Positions 45,993 to 56,628 are shown, counted from the first letter of the stretch. The stretch is DNA of 64,000 nucleotides from Pilatotrama ljubarskyi (GCA_022385805.1 MU277722.1:1-64000); one strand, 5' to 3'. Made by a program: numbers and translations. The notes: generated by a model not told the origin, from the letters alone.

Positions 45993-46423
45993 GCTGGTGG
46001 GCAGGATGCAGGACTGTATGATTTGGTAGGAGCGAGGGTCAGGCAGCTAGGCTTTATGTATGCACAACCAGAGGCTGCCGGCAATCGCCGTCTCGGGAAG
46101 AGCGGACCGTAGTGGGCTTCAACCCTCGTCATGGCTGCCTAGCGAGACGGCGTATGTCACTTGTAGCTCATGTGTCGTCCGCAAGGCCGCACGAGGCTCC
46201 TGGTCGGGCTGCGGCAAAGGGGAAGACGGAGCTCCATCCGAGCGCGCGAGCTGTCTCTTTCGAGACGGCCGGCATTGCACTGGCAGTGGCCGAGCTGTGG
46301 GTCCAGATGGGCGGCAACGAGGGGTTCGCGCGATGCATCTCGGTACGGGACGTTCTGTGCAGAAACCATGCCCGGCAGAGGGAAGTCGCACCGTGGGCAC
46401 GGGTCCAGGGGAACTGTCCTGCC
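45993..46423. promoter_or_regulatory. spacer and promoter region of cyclase copy 1
   Basis: A 431-bp spacer between tandem minus-strand genes. It holds the end of copy 2 and the promoter of copy 1. Several open frames cross it because of base composition, and none is supported. Confidence 0.35.
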
Positions 46424-47107
46424 TCAAGGTATTTCGACTCGCTGTGCAAAGGCTCGCACCGGAGAGCCGTCGCAGCCCTTCAACTTGAGAGGAACAGCGC
46501 TGACGCGCCAATCGCCTGTCTGGATTGCTTCAAGGTTTCTGAGGTTTTCTGCGAGGAGCGCGCCAGCTCCAAGGACGACTTCGTGTACGCCGAAATCTGG
46601 AGTCAACCCGTCCACGCGCGTCTCATCCGGGCTCAGCGTGTCCACGCCGATGAGCTTCACACCGAGGTTTACAAGTCGCTGGGCAGCGTCGCGAGTGAGG
46701 AACGGATGATCGAGGTACGCGTCTGACTGCCAATGCTTGGACCAGCCGGTGTGTAGGAGGACAAAGACACCATCCGGGAACGCTGCCTTGCGGCGAATGT
46801 CATCTGAATAGGCAGAGATGTCCTCCCAGTCTATGCGCGCCTTCGGGCCCTTACTGGTAACATTGATGACGACGGCATTCCCGATGAATGCAGATAGGGG
46901 AATCGCGTCGACCTGGGCCCCGTCCTGTACGAAATGGTAGGGTGCGTCGACGTGGGTACCGGTATGCGAGCCCATGGAGATGCTGTGAACATTCAATCCA
47001 TCGTTTGCGATAGTCAGAGCAGGACAGCAGGAGAAAGCGGGGTCTCCGGGGTAGATTTGCACGTTCTCGTCGAGGGTATGGGAGAGGTCAATGTATGCGA
47101 GTGACAT
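46424..47107 (-). CDS. cyclase-family metal-dependent hydrolase (kynurenine formamidase-like), copy 2
   Basis: An intronless frame of 227 residues with the full family pattern: 'IDLSHTLDENVQIYPGDPAF', the metal motif 'MGSHTGTHVDAPYHFV', 'IDWEDISAYSDDIR', 'VFVLLHTGWSKHWQS', 'LIGVDTLSPDETRVDG', and 'LKLKGCDGSPVRAFAQR' at the end. The 'YPGDP' near the N-terminus is the usual substrate-side loop and is better preserved than in copy 1, which has a shifted 'ACHGHP' there. That difference may mean the two copies act on different substrates. The start at 47107 fits the family length of about 220-240. It is divergent from glucosidase II. Confidence 0.9.
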   Translation of the reverse strand: MSLAYIDLSHTLDENVQIYPGDPAFSCCPALTIANDGLNVHSISMGSHTGTHVDAPYHFVQDGAQVDAIPLSAFIGNAVVINVTSKGPKARIDWEDISAYSDDIRRKAAFPDGVFVLLHTGWSKHWQSDAYLDHPFLTRDAAQRLVNLGVKLIGVDTLSPDETRVDGLTPDFGVHEVVLGAGALLAENLRNLEAIQTGDWRVSAVPLKLKGCDGSPVRAFAQRVEIP

Positions 47108-47519
47108 GGCTGCTAGAGTCTCTCAGGAGCGTACAGGGCTACAATCCACGTCTGAATCCAGAGTAAAGTGAGGGTCCGAGCAGATGGTCCAGAAACTGAA
47201 GAAAATTCGGGCAAGCGTAGTATTGCCTCGGACATGAAGGGCAGGAGTTCGAGCGGGATGGGCATGCAAAGGAGCGGAGTTGATGGTAGGTAATCGGAGA
47301 ATGACAGTGTTAATAGAGGCTTAGAAAAGAGAGCTTTCGGGGAACTTCATATTCATACTCCGAAAGCTTCACTCTCGGCCTCTCACGTTCGCCTGCAATG
47401 ACGATGCTAATACCCGACGGCTTCACAGTGAGCGACGTGTAACTCTCCCTCGTACACATCGCGCTCCGGATTCATACATTGGCTTACGTCGCTCGGGTTG
47501 AACAAGACCACGTATCTCG
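47108..47519. promoter_or_regulatory. divergent promoter region, cyclase copy 2 / glucosidase II
   Basis: A 412-bp spacer between divergent starts. Pyrimidine-rich text precedes the glucosidase ATG. No strong TATA box. Confidence 0.4.
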
Positions 47520-50500
47520 ATGCGGGCGTTGAGCACCCTCCTCGTGCTCGCGGCTCTTCCAGCGGCGCTGGCTGTGAAGACCCACGACTTCAAGACATGC
47601 TCGCAAGCCGGGTTCTGTAGACGAGGACGCGCCCTGTCCGCGAGGGCAGCAGAGAACGCCGCCTGGAGATCGCCATACTCGATTGATGCGTCCAGCCTAG
47701 CGCTTTCCCCCGACCAAGCCGCGTTCACCGCCGCCGTGAAGTCCTCCATCTACCCAGAGGTCAACTTCGGCTTGGACGTCCGGATACATGATGACGGAGT
47801 AGTTCGGGTGCGTATGGACGAAGTGGGCGGATTGCGCAAGCGTTACGACGAGGCCGCCTCGTGGGCATTACTAGAAGAGCCGAAGGTCAGCAACACTGTT
47901 CAGTGGACGGTGGCAAAGGACGGCGTGCGCGCGAAGTACGGGGCGAAGAATGATGTTGAAGTAGTGGTCGCGTTCGAGCCGTTGAAGATCACTCTCCTGC
48001 GAAACGGAAAGGAGCAGGTCGTCCTCAACGGACGCGGCCTCCTCCATATGGAGCACTACCGGACGAAGGAGTCTGTTGCTCAGAGCAAGCAAGGAGTGGA
48101 GGCTCCCGAAGAGGGCCTCGACACCGACGACTCTCAGGTCGTCATTGAGCAGGTGCACCCGCGAGCTGCGTGGTTTGAGGGCGAGACGGAAGATGGCTGG
48201 TGGGAGGAGACGTTCAACTCCTTCACTGACCCCAAGCCTAGAGGTGAGTAGGCCTCCACTCTGCATATGATGCGCCTCTCTGAGCAAGCTGTCAGGGCCG
48301 GAGTCTCTGTCGGTCGATATTGACTTCCCTAACCACGGTCATGTCTATGGGATCCCCCAGCACGCTACCCGCCTCTCGCTGCCCACCACCACAGGCGAAG
48401 ACGCGTATTACTCCGAGCCCTACCGCCTGTACAATGCCGATGTCTTCGAATACCTTGCCGACTCTACCATGTCCCTTTACGGCTCGATACCGTTCATGCA
48501 GGCACACTCAGCCGAGTCGACCGTTGGCATCTTCAACGCGATTGGTTCCGAGACGTGGATTGACGTCGGACGCCCAACACCCAAGTCTACCACCACCCAC
48601 TGGATCTCCGAGACCGGGATCTTGGATATCTTCATCATCCCTGGCCCTACCCCTGCAGACGTCTTCGCTCAATATACGAGGCTAACCGGCACTCCTGCGC
48701 TGCCCGCCCAATGGGCGCTCGGCTACCACCAGTGCCGCTGGAACTACATCAGCTCTGATGACGTCCGAAGTGTGCAGAAGCGGTTCGACGAGGAAGACAT
48801 GCCTGTGGACGTGTTCTGGCTCGATATCGAGTACGCCGAGGACCACAAATACTTCATGTGGGACCATAAGCTCTTCCCTGATCCAGTCGAAATGATCAAG
48901 GACGTCGAAGCCATTGAGCGCAAGGTATAACTCTCTGTGTGGCCCACTGACATACGAGGCTTATTTCGTGCTGCAGATGGTGGTCATTGTTGACCCGCAC
49001 TTAAAGCGCACGGATGACTACCCCGTCTACAAGCAAGCGACTGAGCTGGACGTACTCGTCAAGCTCAAGGACGGCACGACCGACTATGAGGGCTGGTGCT
49101 GGAGCGGCAGTAGCGCGTGGGTCGATTTCTTCAACCCGAAGAGCTGGGACTGGTGGAAGTCGCTCTTCAAAATCGATTCCCCAAGCGACAAGTGGCACTG
49201 GACGGAAAGCACGGTTAGCACGTATATTTGGAACGATATGAACGAGGTTGGTGTTGCTTGCCCTCTTCTTTCATGGGGCCTGTTTGACGTCAGTTGATAG
49301 CCTTCCATCTTTAACGGTCCCGAGATCAGCATGCCCCGTGAAAACATACATTACGGCGGTTGGGAGCACCGTGACGTTCACAACATCAACGGCATGCTCT
49401 TCGTACGTAGAGTATTCTCTCACAAATGACTAGCTGAACTTACGAACGCTCGCTCCATAGCACAATCTCACCTCGCAGGCGGTGAAGGAGAGGACCAACC
49501 CGCCCAAGCGGCCCTTCGTTCTTACTCGTTCATTTTACGCGGGATCTCAGCGCTTTGGCGCCATGTGGACCGGTGACAACCTTGGAACGTGGGAGCATAT
49601 GCGCGTCGGTGTCAAGATGGTGCTCGCGAATAACATCGGCGGCTTCAGTTTCGCTGGCTGTAAGTCCACAGTCCCTCGGCATATGCCACCTGGTTCTCAT
49701 CGCGATATCTTCGCATAGCTGATGTCGGCGGTTTCTTCGGCAACCCCGAGCCCGAAATGCTCGTGCGCTGGTACGCCGTTGGCGCTTTCTCTCCCTTCTT
49801 CCGCGCGCATGCGCATATCGATACCAAGCGTCGCGAGCCATACCTCCTCGACGAGCCCTACAAGAACATCGTCCGTGACATCCTCCGTCTTCGCTACAGC
49901 ATGCTCCCGGTCTGGTACACCGCCTTCCGCGAGGCGAGCGTGACGGGGCTACCTGTCTTGCGCCCGCACTACATCGCCATGCCGCATGACGAGGCGGGCT
50001 TCGCCATCGACGACCAGTACTTCATTGGCAGCTCCGGTCTCTTGGTCAAGCCTGTGACTCACAAGTCGATCAAGGAGGAGACTGTTTACCTCCCTGAAGA
50101 TCAGGTCAGTCCCAGTACTAGGTAACACGGACTGTGGCTAATAGCATTTGCTTAGATCTACTACGACTACTTCAATCATCATGCATACCGTGGCGCTGCC
50201 AAGGGCAAAAACATCACCGTACCCGCTGAGCTGCACCAGATCCCTCTACTCATCCGTGGAGGATCCATCGTCCCAACGCGCGAACGCCCACGCCGTTCCG
50301 CACCCCTCATGAAGCACGATCCCTTCACTCTACGCGTTGCGTTGGACAAGGACGGCAACGCGCGTGGCGAGCTCTACCTCGACGACGGCGAGACGTACTC
50401 GCACGAACAGGGCGACTTCATTTGGCGCGACTTTGTCGCAGCGAAGCCTGCAAAGAAGAGCAAGGGCGTGCTGATTAGCAGCAAGAACCTCGCCGCGCAA

Positions 50501-50779
50501 AAGCCCGCCGAGGCGGTCGATCACGTCGCGCTCACGACCTACAACAGCGGTAACGACTTCGCGAAGAACATCGCAGGCGTGCGCGTCGAGAAGATCGTCC
50601 TCCTGGGTCTGCCGGCGAAGCCGTCGAGCGTGTCGGTGGAAGGCGGCAAGGAGCTGCAGTGGTCGTTCACGCCCGGAGTTGCCGCGTCGGACAAGAAGGA
50701 GGGCACTGCGAGCGTGCTGGTGATCAAAGACCCCAAGCTCAGCATTGCCGGCGATTGGGACATCGTGGTCCAGGCCTAG
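47520..50779 (+). CDS. ROT2: ER alpha-glucosidase II, catalytic alpha subunit (GH31)
   Basis: About eight exons, close to 970 residues. A signal peptide ([18 protein letters not shown]) is followed by the conserved '[17 protein letters not shown]', typical of glucosidase II alpha. The GH31 barrel shows '[13 protein letters not shown]', '[18 protein letters not shown]' and the catalytic nucleophile region '[16 protein letters not shown]' (split by an intron after NE). The acid/base region is '[16 protein letters not shown]', and '[16 protein letters not shown]', '[13 protein letters not shown]' follow. The C-terminal beta domains have '[15 protein letters not shown]'. It removes the two inner glucoses from N-glycans in the ER lumen for the calnexin cycle and needs a beta subunit for retention. 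None is seen in this window. All frames join without damage. Confidence 0.95.
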
Positions 50780-51024
50780 TGCGTCCGTGACCTAGATTGG
50801 ATATACCATTCATACGCGCCTTTGTCTACAGCTTTCGTACGCTTCTGTCCATGTAAATCTAACGCTTTGAACGCTCCGGAGATGTGGCCCAAGGTCGTGA
50901 CCAATGCTCCCCGGCCGCCTCGTGGCTGGCGGGGCAGGATAAAGCTACGTACAAGTCCACGCGCTGCATAATGGCGTCACGCCCCCGACGCATTGTGAAC
51001 GCGGCCACACTCTGCAATTCACTG

Positions 51025-51032
51025 TATATAAA
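51025..51032 (+). promoter_or_regulatory. TATA box of the acidic unknown gene
   Basis: TATATAAA lies about 100 bp before the ATG at 51131. It is followed by a pyrimidine-rich leader ending in ACTCAAGCACTGCCC-type text, as is usual for basidiomycete transcription starts. Confidence 0.6.
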
Positions 51033-51130
51033 CCATTGCTGAGCACCTGCATGAGGCAACCTATCCACTCGTCTCTGTTACTCAAGCACTGCCCAACTCT
51101 CCTCACTCGGACTTCTGAAGCACGCTGGCG

Positions 51131-51951
51131 ATGTCGCAGTCGATTGATATGCATATTCCCAGCATTGTGGTGACTCCGGCACTGCCGTCGAGGAACTCGT
51201 TGTCTTCGGAGATGCGCGCGACCCTAGACTCGGTAAGCCTGTTAGCCACAAATGCGCACGAATCAATCACCATTGACATTCACCTACATAGATCATAGGT
51301 CCCGCCCTGTCCCGGAGCCCTACTCCGTATACCGATGCCGTGGACTGGACCGCATACGGCTTTGCCGCGGACGACCAGGCGAAGAGCGAGGAGAAAGAGG
51401 TACCCTACATTCCTTCATGCACACATCCCGCAACAGCGGTGAAACCCGTTCTTTTACAACTGGACCTCAAGGACGTGCGCTTCAGCGTCGGCGAAGTGGT
51501 GTCCGCGTTGGAGGCCAAGTTTCGCAGCCTGACTAGCCGTGACTTTGCCTCCGACCCGGACAGCCCTGCGGCCGACGACTCCAACGAGTCCCCTACCTCT
51601 ACCTTGTGTGGCCCGTCGCCTGCTGGTTCGGACAGTGGCTCAGAGTGCGCTTTCCTCGAGGAGAACGAGGCGTACGACAAAGCTCAGGGGGACGAAGAAG
51701 AGGACGCGGAGGACGAAGGGGACGCGTTTCCAACCGTCCACGTCGTCCGCCGCCCTCCGCCTCCGCCTTCCTTTCGAAGGGCCAACCCGACGTGGCGCCA
51801 TGCCATGTACGTCAGCGCTATGGTCTGGCCCGCCGAGCACAAGGACTCGGATAGCCGCGCCGAAAGCCAACTCGACACAGCCAGCACGCTTAAGCTGCAG
51901 CTGTCACGGCTCATGACCTTGGCCCGATGCTTCGCCCGCCAGAAGCAATGA
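51131..51951 (+). CDS. acidic protein of unknown function
   Basis: Two exons, 51131-51232 and 51292-51951, with a 59-nt intron (GTAAGC to CATAG), give 253 residues. It begins 'MSQSIDMHIPSIVVTPALPS'. The middle holds a possible short helical domain ('LLQLDLKDVRFSVGEVVSAL') and a Ser/Asp-rich acidic stretch (DEEEDAEDEGD), followed by 'VRRPPPPPSFRRANPTWRHAMYVSAMVW'. It ends with 'LKLQLSRLMTLARCFARQKQ'. I do not recognise a family. The good TATA box, clean intron and coding-like composition support a real gene. It is not membrane-bound and has no signal peptide. The acidic and proline-rich parts suggest a protein-interaction role, which is only a guess. Confidence 0.75.
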
Positions 51952-52572
51952 ACTCACAGCCGGGGCTGGGGGAATCTTGGGGGAATTACAACGAAGACCG
52001 TTACTGCAGGCCAGGAAATAGGTATAGAAGGACGGATCTGCGCCTGGGACGCTTGCAAACTGTATGTACCTTCTACTAGTCATGTTCACTGTATTGTATG
52101 TATGCTGCACGTTTCACCCGGACTTCTAGTAGAACCTCCGAATGGTGTGAGAGTACTTGGCCGAATTTGACTGCGGATCCTCATGCACTCCGAACATCTC
52201 AATTTTTCAGCGGATCGAAGTCCAAACGCAGCAAAAGCTCGTGAATCCGGTTCAGTCCCAGTATACTCTGGCCTGGCAGTATGCTATGACAGGAAATACC
52301 GGTAAGTATGCGTCGAGTGGTAACTCCTCGGGAATAGTATTAGCCCTAGCCGCCTACGCAACACTCGATATTTGCTCGGCGGCGGCGACTCTTCAGGGTG
52401 GCGCCCGTAAACTTGGCACCACCCGTATCAAACTGGTACACACCTCCCGGCTGAGGCTTCATATTCCCTCGAAACCACATATCAAGGGATTGGAAACGCT
52501 ACAGCATTCTCTGAAATAAGAACACGATACTGAAGCGCACGTTTCCACCCAGAGTCATCCGCGCCGGGTAGC
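51952..52572. other. intergenic, no supported gene
   Basis: About 620 bp between the acidic unknown gene and F-box copy G. It is more AT-rich than the surrounding genes. No feature beyond the expected terminator and promoter is seen. Confidence 0.4.
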
Positions 52573-53119
52573 ATGCTTGGAACTCTGCCCGGGGCATCGA
52601 GGCGTGTCTTCCAATGTCGGGATGTAGTAGCCGAGATACTCGAGCACCTTGCCCCAGGTTGGCCCAGGGAAGGGTCCCGCAAACCGGAGGAACGAGAGCG
52701 ACAGAGGAGCACGCGGTTCCGTACCCTGGCATCCGCGGCGCTTGTCTGCAAACTGTTTTCAGAGCTGGCTCTCGACGTGCTCTGGCGCGTCCTCGACGAC
52801 GTGGACGTGTTGCTGAGGGTGTTTCCATCCTTGAAGGAACACCGTAGCTACGGCACCACCGTCGTAAGGCGTCTGCCTATTCCAGTCGATCATCTGAATT
52901 GATCCGCTACTGTGCAGCTCGTACTGGATGAAGTCGCCCTCGAGCACTGGTCCCGATTCCAACAGTATGCCAAGCGTGTCCGAGCGCTCAGGAGTGTTGA
53001 CTCTCTGCCTCGCGTCCACGCATCAGTGTGGACGTTACTGGAAAGCCTGTGCGAGGCAACACCATTGCTGCCGAATCTGCGTCGCCTCAAGATGGGCATG
53101 TCAATTCAAAACCCGGCCG

Positions 53120-53129
53120 GGTATATGAT
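53120..53129 (+). repeat. left target-site duplication
   Basis: GGTATATGAT, identical to 54046-54055. It marks the left edge of the insertion in F-box copy G. Confidence 0.75.
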
Positions 53130-54045
53130 AGTCTCCGTTGCCGCCCCTTAAAGATATAGATGACAGTCGATACATTTTCTATAAGGGTCTGCTCTTCTAC
53201 GCGCTGTTTACCCGACCTTTGGGGACGGACTCTGCTTTTCGGCGCTAAAACAGTTCGTGAACCAATGAGAGTGCTCGGACAGTCAGCAGACCTACGTGCT
53301 TTTGGCCCTAGAGTGTTTGGGAACCAATGAGAGTCTTCTCGCAGTCAGCAGACTTACGTGCAGGTCGGTCATGGGGATTTGTCACATCGAGGAGGGGTAC
53401 AATCTGGAGACTGCAACGGAAATAGTACACCGGCAAAGACAGTCAGTCTACACTTTTGCGAGGCGAGGATACCGCTGCAGCCACCGAAGACACTGCACCT
53501 CACTGTTCAACTTGAAAGCCCCCAGAACGTAGCTCATCGTAGTCCCTGGCTCCCGGCTGACTCACATGTGGACTCACTGTTTGTGGCAAGTTCTGGCGCA
53601 GGGGCGAGAAGCTCTTCCATCAACAAGTAAGGTGAAGTCATGCTATCAACATCCTCACTCCAACGCACCCGCCTTCGCCAACATCGTTATCCGATGGGGT
53701 ACAGCCCTATCAATGTGAGCATTGTGCTGTATACAAGTACCGGGACCATCAAGCTGATAGTCATGGGGCACCAAAGACATTTCATGGTATAATATTCTGG
53801 ACTACAGTAGGACTCAGCCACAAGACAAACTGAAGAGTAACCTTTCGGCTCGGCTGCCACTGTTAGATAGGACGTGTTACACTCACGACGCACGGGCAGT
53901 GGATGCGACGACTGGAGTGCCCAGCGCTTCTGCGCCACGCGTTGTTGACGACTGTTGACGCGTCACCCCTTTAGCGCCATGCATGTGACCTGGCAATTGC
54001 CGAGCCCCCAAAGGTGGGGGAAATCGTTCCGAGAGATAAAGACTA
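53129..54045. mobile_element. 0.9-kb non-autonomous DNA-transposon-like insertion (MULE-like)
   Basis: The insert sits inside the LRR frame of F-box copy G. It is bounded by a direct repeat of GGTATATGAT (53120-53129 and 54046-54055), of which one copy is the original codon text. With a 9-bp duplication the ends become TAGTCT...AGACTA, a short terminal inverted repeat. Subterminal inverted repeats ACCTTTGGGG (53215-53224) and CCCCAAAGGT (54006-54015) and a 62-bp internal direct repeat also occur. No transposase is encoded, so it would have been moved in trans. A 9-10 bp duplication suits Mutator-like elements best, while hAT (8 bp) is less likely. The class is inferred and not proven. Confidence 0.75.
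53258..53361 (+). repeat. direct repeat inside the insertion, 62-bp period
   Basis: Two copies of a roughly 42-bp unit (53258-53299 and 53320-53361) share GAACCAATGAGAG and CAGTCAGCAGAC, with a few differences. They are spaced 62 bp apart. Such subterminal repeats are common transposase-binding arrays in non-autonomous elements. Confidence 0.7.
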
Positions 54046-54055
54046 GGTATATGAT
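54046..54055 (+). repeat. right target-site duplication
   Basis: GGTATATGAT, identical to 53120-53129. It marks the right edge. The AG just before position 54047 could serve as a splice acceptor. Confidence 0.75.
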
Positions 54056-55767
54056 GCTGCTATCACCTTCTCTGCGTAACCTACAGGTGACCTTCCACCA
54101 CAGCTGGGGCAGATCTTGGCGCGAGGCAATCAACGAGCAACGGGTGGCTCCGGCTGCTGGCGTACTGCTTCAGCTCATCATCTATAAGGTCCCTGAATTG
54201 ACCACACTTCATGTTGAAGACGGCCTCGAAGGGCTGCCTCCTCGGCACCTCAAGTCTCTCGCAAACCTCAAGAAGCTAGAGAACCTGAACTTGATGTTCT
54301 CGGGCGCTGTCGTTGACTATGCGACCGTGCATCTCCTGTCTCACGGGCCTCCCCTGTGGTCCCTGGACTTGACGCTTTCCACGGATTTCACGGAGAGAAT
54401 ACCGGATTCTCCTCCAGGCGAAGCTTTCCGCAACCTCCGGACACTCAGCCTCAGCGGGAGGTCCAGACACATCACCCGCTTGCTCAATGCCATCCCATAC
54501 GACTCTCGCCGAAATCTATCTGACCTTCTCGGATGCTCCTGATCCTTTGACCTGGCGAAACAGGTTGTCTTCAATCCTGGCTAGGGTCCCGAAAACGCTC
54601 AGACACTTCAACTTCTGCTTGGAGAAGAACCTACCTCCGCCCATACGGCGCCTCGCCGATCTCTTCGAACCATGTCTCGCCTTCCCTGACATCACCGCCT
54701 TCGAGCTCGAACTGTTTACGAACACCCCGCACGTCTCCGATGCAGACCTACTGCAGTTCGCCACCGCTTGGCCGAAGCTCCGGTTCTTCAGCGTATCTCA
54801 CGAGTTACTGGTCGCTCACCCCCGCACAACGATACGGACCGCGCAGCAAGCCCGTCCCACTCTGAACAGTCTGATCAACCTTGCGCAGCTCTGCCCCTCT
54901 CTGTATAGCCTCTACATCCCCACGATCGACGTCAGCACGATCCCTTCGAAAGACTCGGTGCCCGTCGTTCGTCAAACGGCTCTGCGGAATCTGCAGGTCA
55001 GGGAGTTGCATGGGGGTCGCATTGCGAACCTCTTGGACGTCGCGGTCATCATCAATATGCTGTTCCCGAGGGTCGAGACGCACCGATCTGTCGTGTACGC
55101 GGAGCAGACGATATCGACCCGCCCGTACCCACCGCCGTCGGAGAGCCGGACGAACCCTTGGGGTCTGACGAGGGTGCTTCTTTCAGCGATGCAGGCTCGG
55201 CGTGAGCAGGAAGAGCTCGACTCGCCCCGAGCAGCGTCGCCGTCATCTTCTCTGGATGAGGATGAGGACGAGGAGTTCGTGGAGAACATGAGCATCGTGT
55301 CGGATGCGGAGGCCATGGATCATATGGCGGACATACAGGTCGGGGAGGATTTGGAGGGCGGGGACGGCGGGGAGAATCTGGAGGAGATGGAGGACATGCA
55401 GAACGTACTTCACATTCCAGCTTTCGGTGCCGCCGCCTGGCTAAGGGAGAAAACCATGGACAGGATATCGAGGGGTCGGAGCACTCATCCCTGGAAGAGC
55501 TGACGGAGTGATGGGCGTTCGGTGGGTGTTCGAGTCCTCCGAGTCGAGACAAGCAATGTCCTTGCGGCTCCCGTTCGAGCGGTTGTGCGCCCGCTTGCTG
55601 GTATGTTATGGGAACACGCAGCCATACTCCTCCATCCTTCTCATCCTCAGGTGCATGTAGGATCCGCAGCAGACGCTCCGCGCGTACCATACCCACTCAC
55701 GTTTCACCACGCTCGCCAGAATCCAGATAGCAATACAGAAGCAGCGACTCGGCGTAATACTGGTACA

Positions 55768-56628
55768 TTATGATAGAGGAAGAAGCCTGTTCTTACCTTG
55801 CCCTTTGTCAACCAAAAGCCGCATGCGCGTCCCAGCGGCGTCTTCCACTTCCACATGCGCGACCCTCTGTTCAACGACCTCCGACCGTCGGCTTCAGCGA
55901 GCAGCGAACGCTTGTCCCGCCGAGGAGCTTACAGCGTCCCTCCTGGCATATCCCTTCCTTGGGGTGACGTAGCCGTCGTCATCGCGGTCGCGCCGGCTAT
56001 CCGCAGAGTCGCAGTACTTCTGCACAAGTGCCTGGAAGTCGCGCTTCGGCGAGCGCCCGGGTGTCCCCGATAGATAGGTCTGGAGGATCGCAGCGTAGTC
56101 CTACGCAAGCGTGGACCGTCAGCACCACTACGACCAACTCGGAAGCCTCGTCAAGAAGAAGATATGCGACGTACGGAGGGACGAGACGCGCCCGACTTGC
56201 CGGTGGTCTTGAGGAGCGGACCCTTGCTCGCGCTCAGGCTCGAGCGGTACTTGCCCCGGAGACGCGCGAGCTTCGGGCGGTACGCGCGGTAGCGGTACTT
56301 GATCGTCTGTGTCGGGGAGGGCGGGAGCATGAACGCGTCCTCTGTAGACAGTTCGCCGTAGCCGGTCAGTGTGTACTCGTCTTCCCCGTCGCTTTCTCCG
56401 CCCTTGGAGTTGTCGACGCTCAGGCGCCGCGCGTTCCAAGGGTAGTTAAAGCCGGATGTGGTGGTGGGAGAGGGGAGCGGCGAGCCGACATAGTCGGCGA
56501 TCGCGCCGGCACTGTCGTAGAAGGAGCTGGTGGTGGTGAGGAAACGGCGGGGCTGCGGGTGGCGGGTTCAACATGGGACGGTTGAGGTGAGGCATATCTT
56601 GTACACATACCTTGCGATGGGGAGGCAT
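55768..56628 (-). CDS. unrecognised protein, multi-exon minus-strand gene
   Basis: Exons 56611-56628 (MPPHRK), 56175-56552 and 55933-56100 join in phase across introns of 58 and 74 nt (donors GTATGT and GTACGT). Exon 2 is open but has no early ATG, so it is easily missed. The product reads 'FLTTTSSFYDSAGAIADYVG', 'SGFNYPWNARRLSVDNSKGG', 'EDEYTLTGYGELSTEDAFML', then a basic stretch 'YRYRAYRPKLARLRGKYR', and after the intron 'DYAAILQTYLSGTPGRSPKR' and 'FQALVQKYCDSADSRRD'. The 3' end is uncertain. Reading on stops at 55894 (about 200 residues). Splicing a third intron (GTAAGC to GAACAG) adds 'RVAHVEVEDAAGTRMRLLVD' and ends at 55768 (about 221). No family is recognised. Opposing frames on the plus strand are shadows. 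Confidence 0.6.

Larger units (their letters stand above)
52573..55503 (+). pseudogene. F-box/LRR copy G, split by an insertion and one frameshift
   Basis: Exon 1 begins at 52573 and carries 'CRDVVAEILEHLAPGW' and 'LVCKLFSELALDVLWRVLDDVDVLL'. A normal intron (GTAAGG at about 52863 to TGCAG at about 52918) leads to 'EHWSRFQQYAKRVRALRS' and 'LLPNLRRLKMGMSIQNPAGYM'. The LRR frame is then interrupted by 917 bp of foreign sequence and resumes at 'YMMLLSPSLRNLQVTFH'. Removing the insert restores the frame and the alignment with copy A ('LLAPSVRNLRLSF'). A second lesion near 54.49 kb shifts the frame by one base between 'HITRLLNAI' and 'HTTLAEIYLTFSDAP'. The remaining 338-residue C-terminal frame is intact to 55503, with 'CPSLYSLYIPTIDVSTIP', 'AVIINMLFPRVETH' and a long acidic tail. 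Even if the insert were spliced, the shift would truncate the protein unless it is a sequence error. Confidence 0.83.

Noticed and set aside
53121..54046. An ordinary old intron instead of an insertion
   Set aside because: Other introns here are about 40-80 nt and the paralogs have none at this position. The flanking 10-bp duplication and terminal/subterminal repeats indicate an inserted element, although it may now be spliced.
26359..55503. Poor sequence quality as the cause of all broken F-box copies
   Set aside because: GCN1, CHL1, glucosidase II and SulP total more than 15 kb without a single frame error, so general low quality is unlikely. Local errors in GC-rich copy C remain possible.
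55052..55696. 214-codon minus-strand open frame
   Set aside because: It runs antisense through the acidic tail of F-box copy G and is proline/arginine-rich. Its upstream end might serve as a last exon of the unknown minus-strand gene, but I found no convincing splice.
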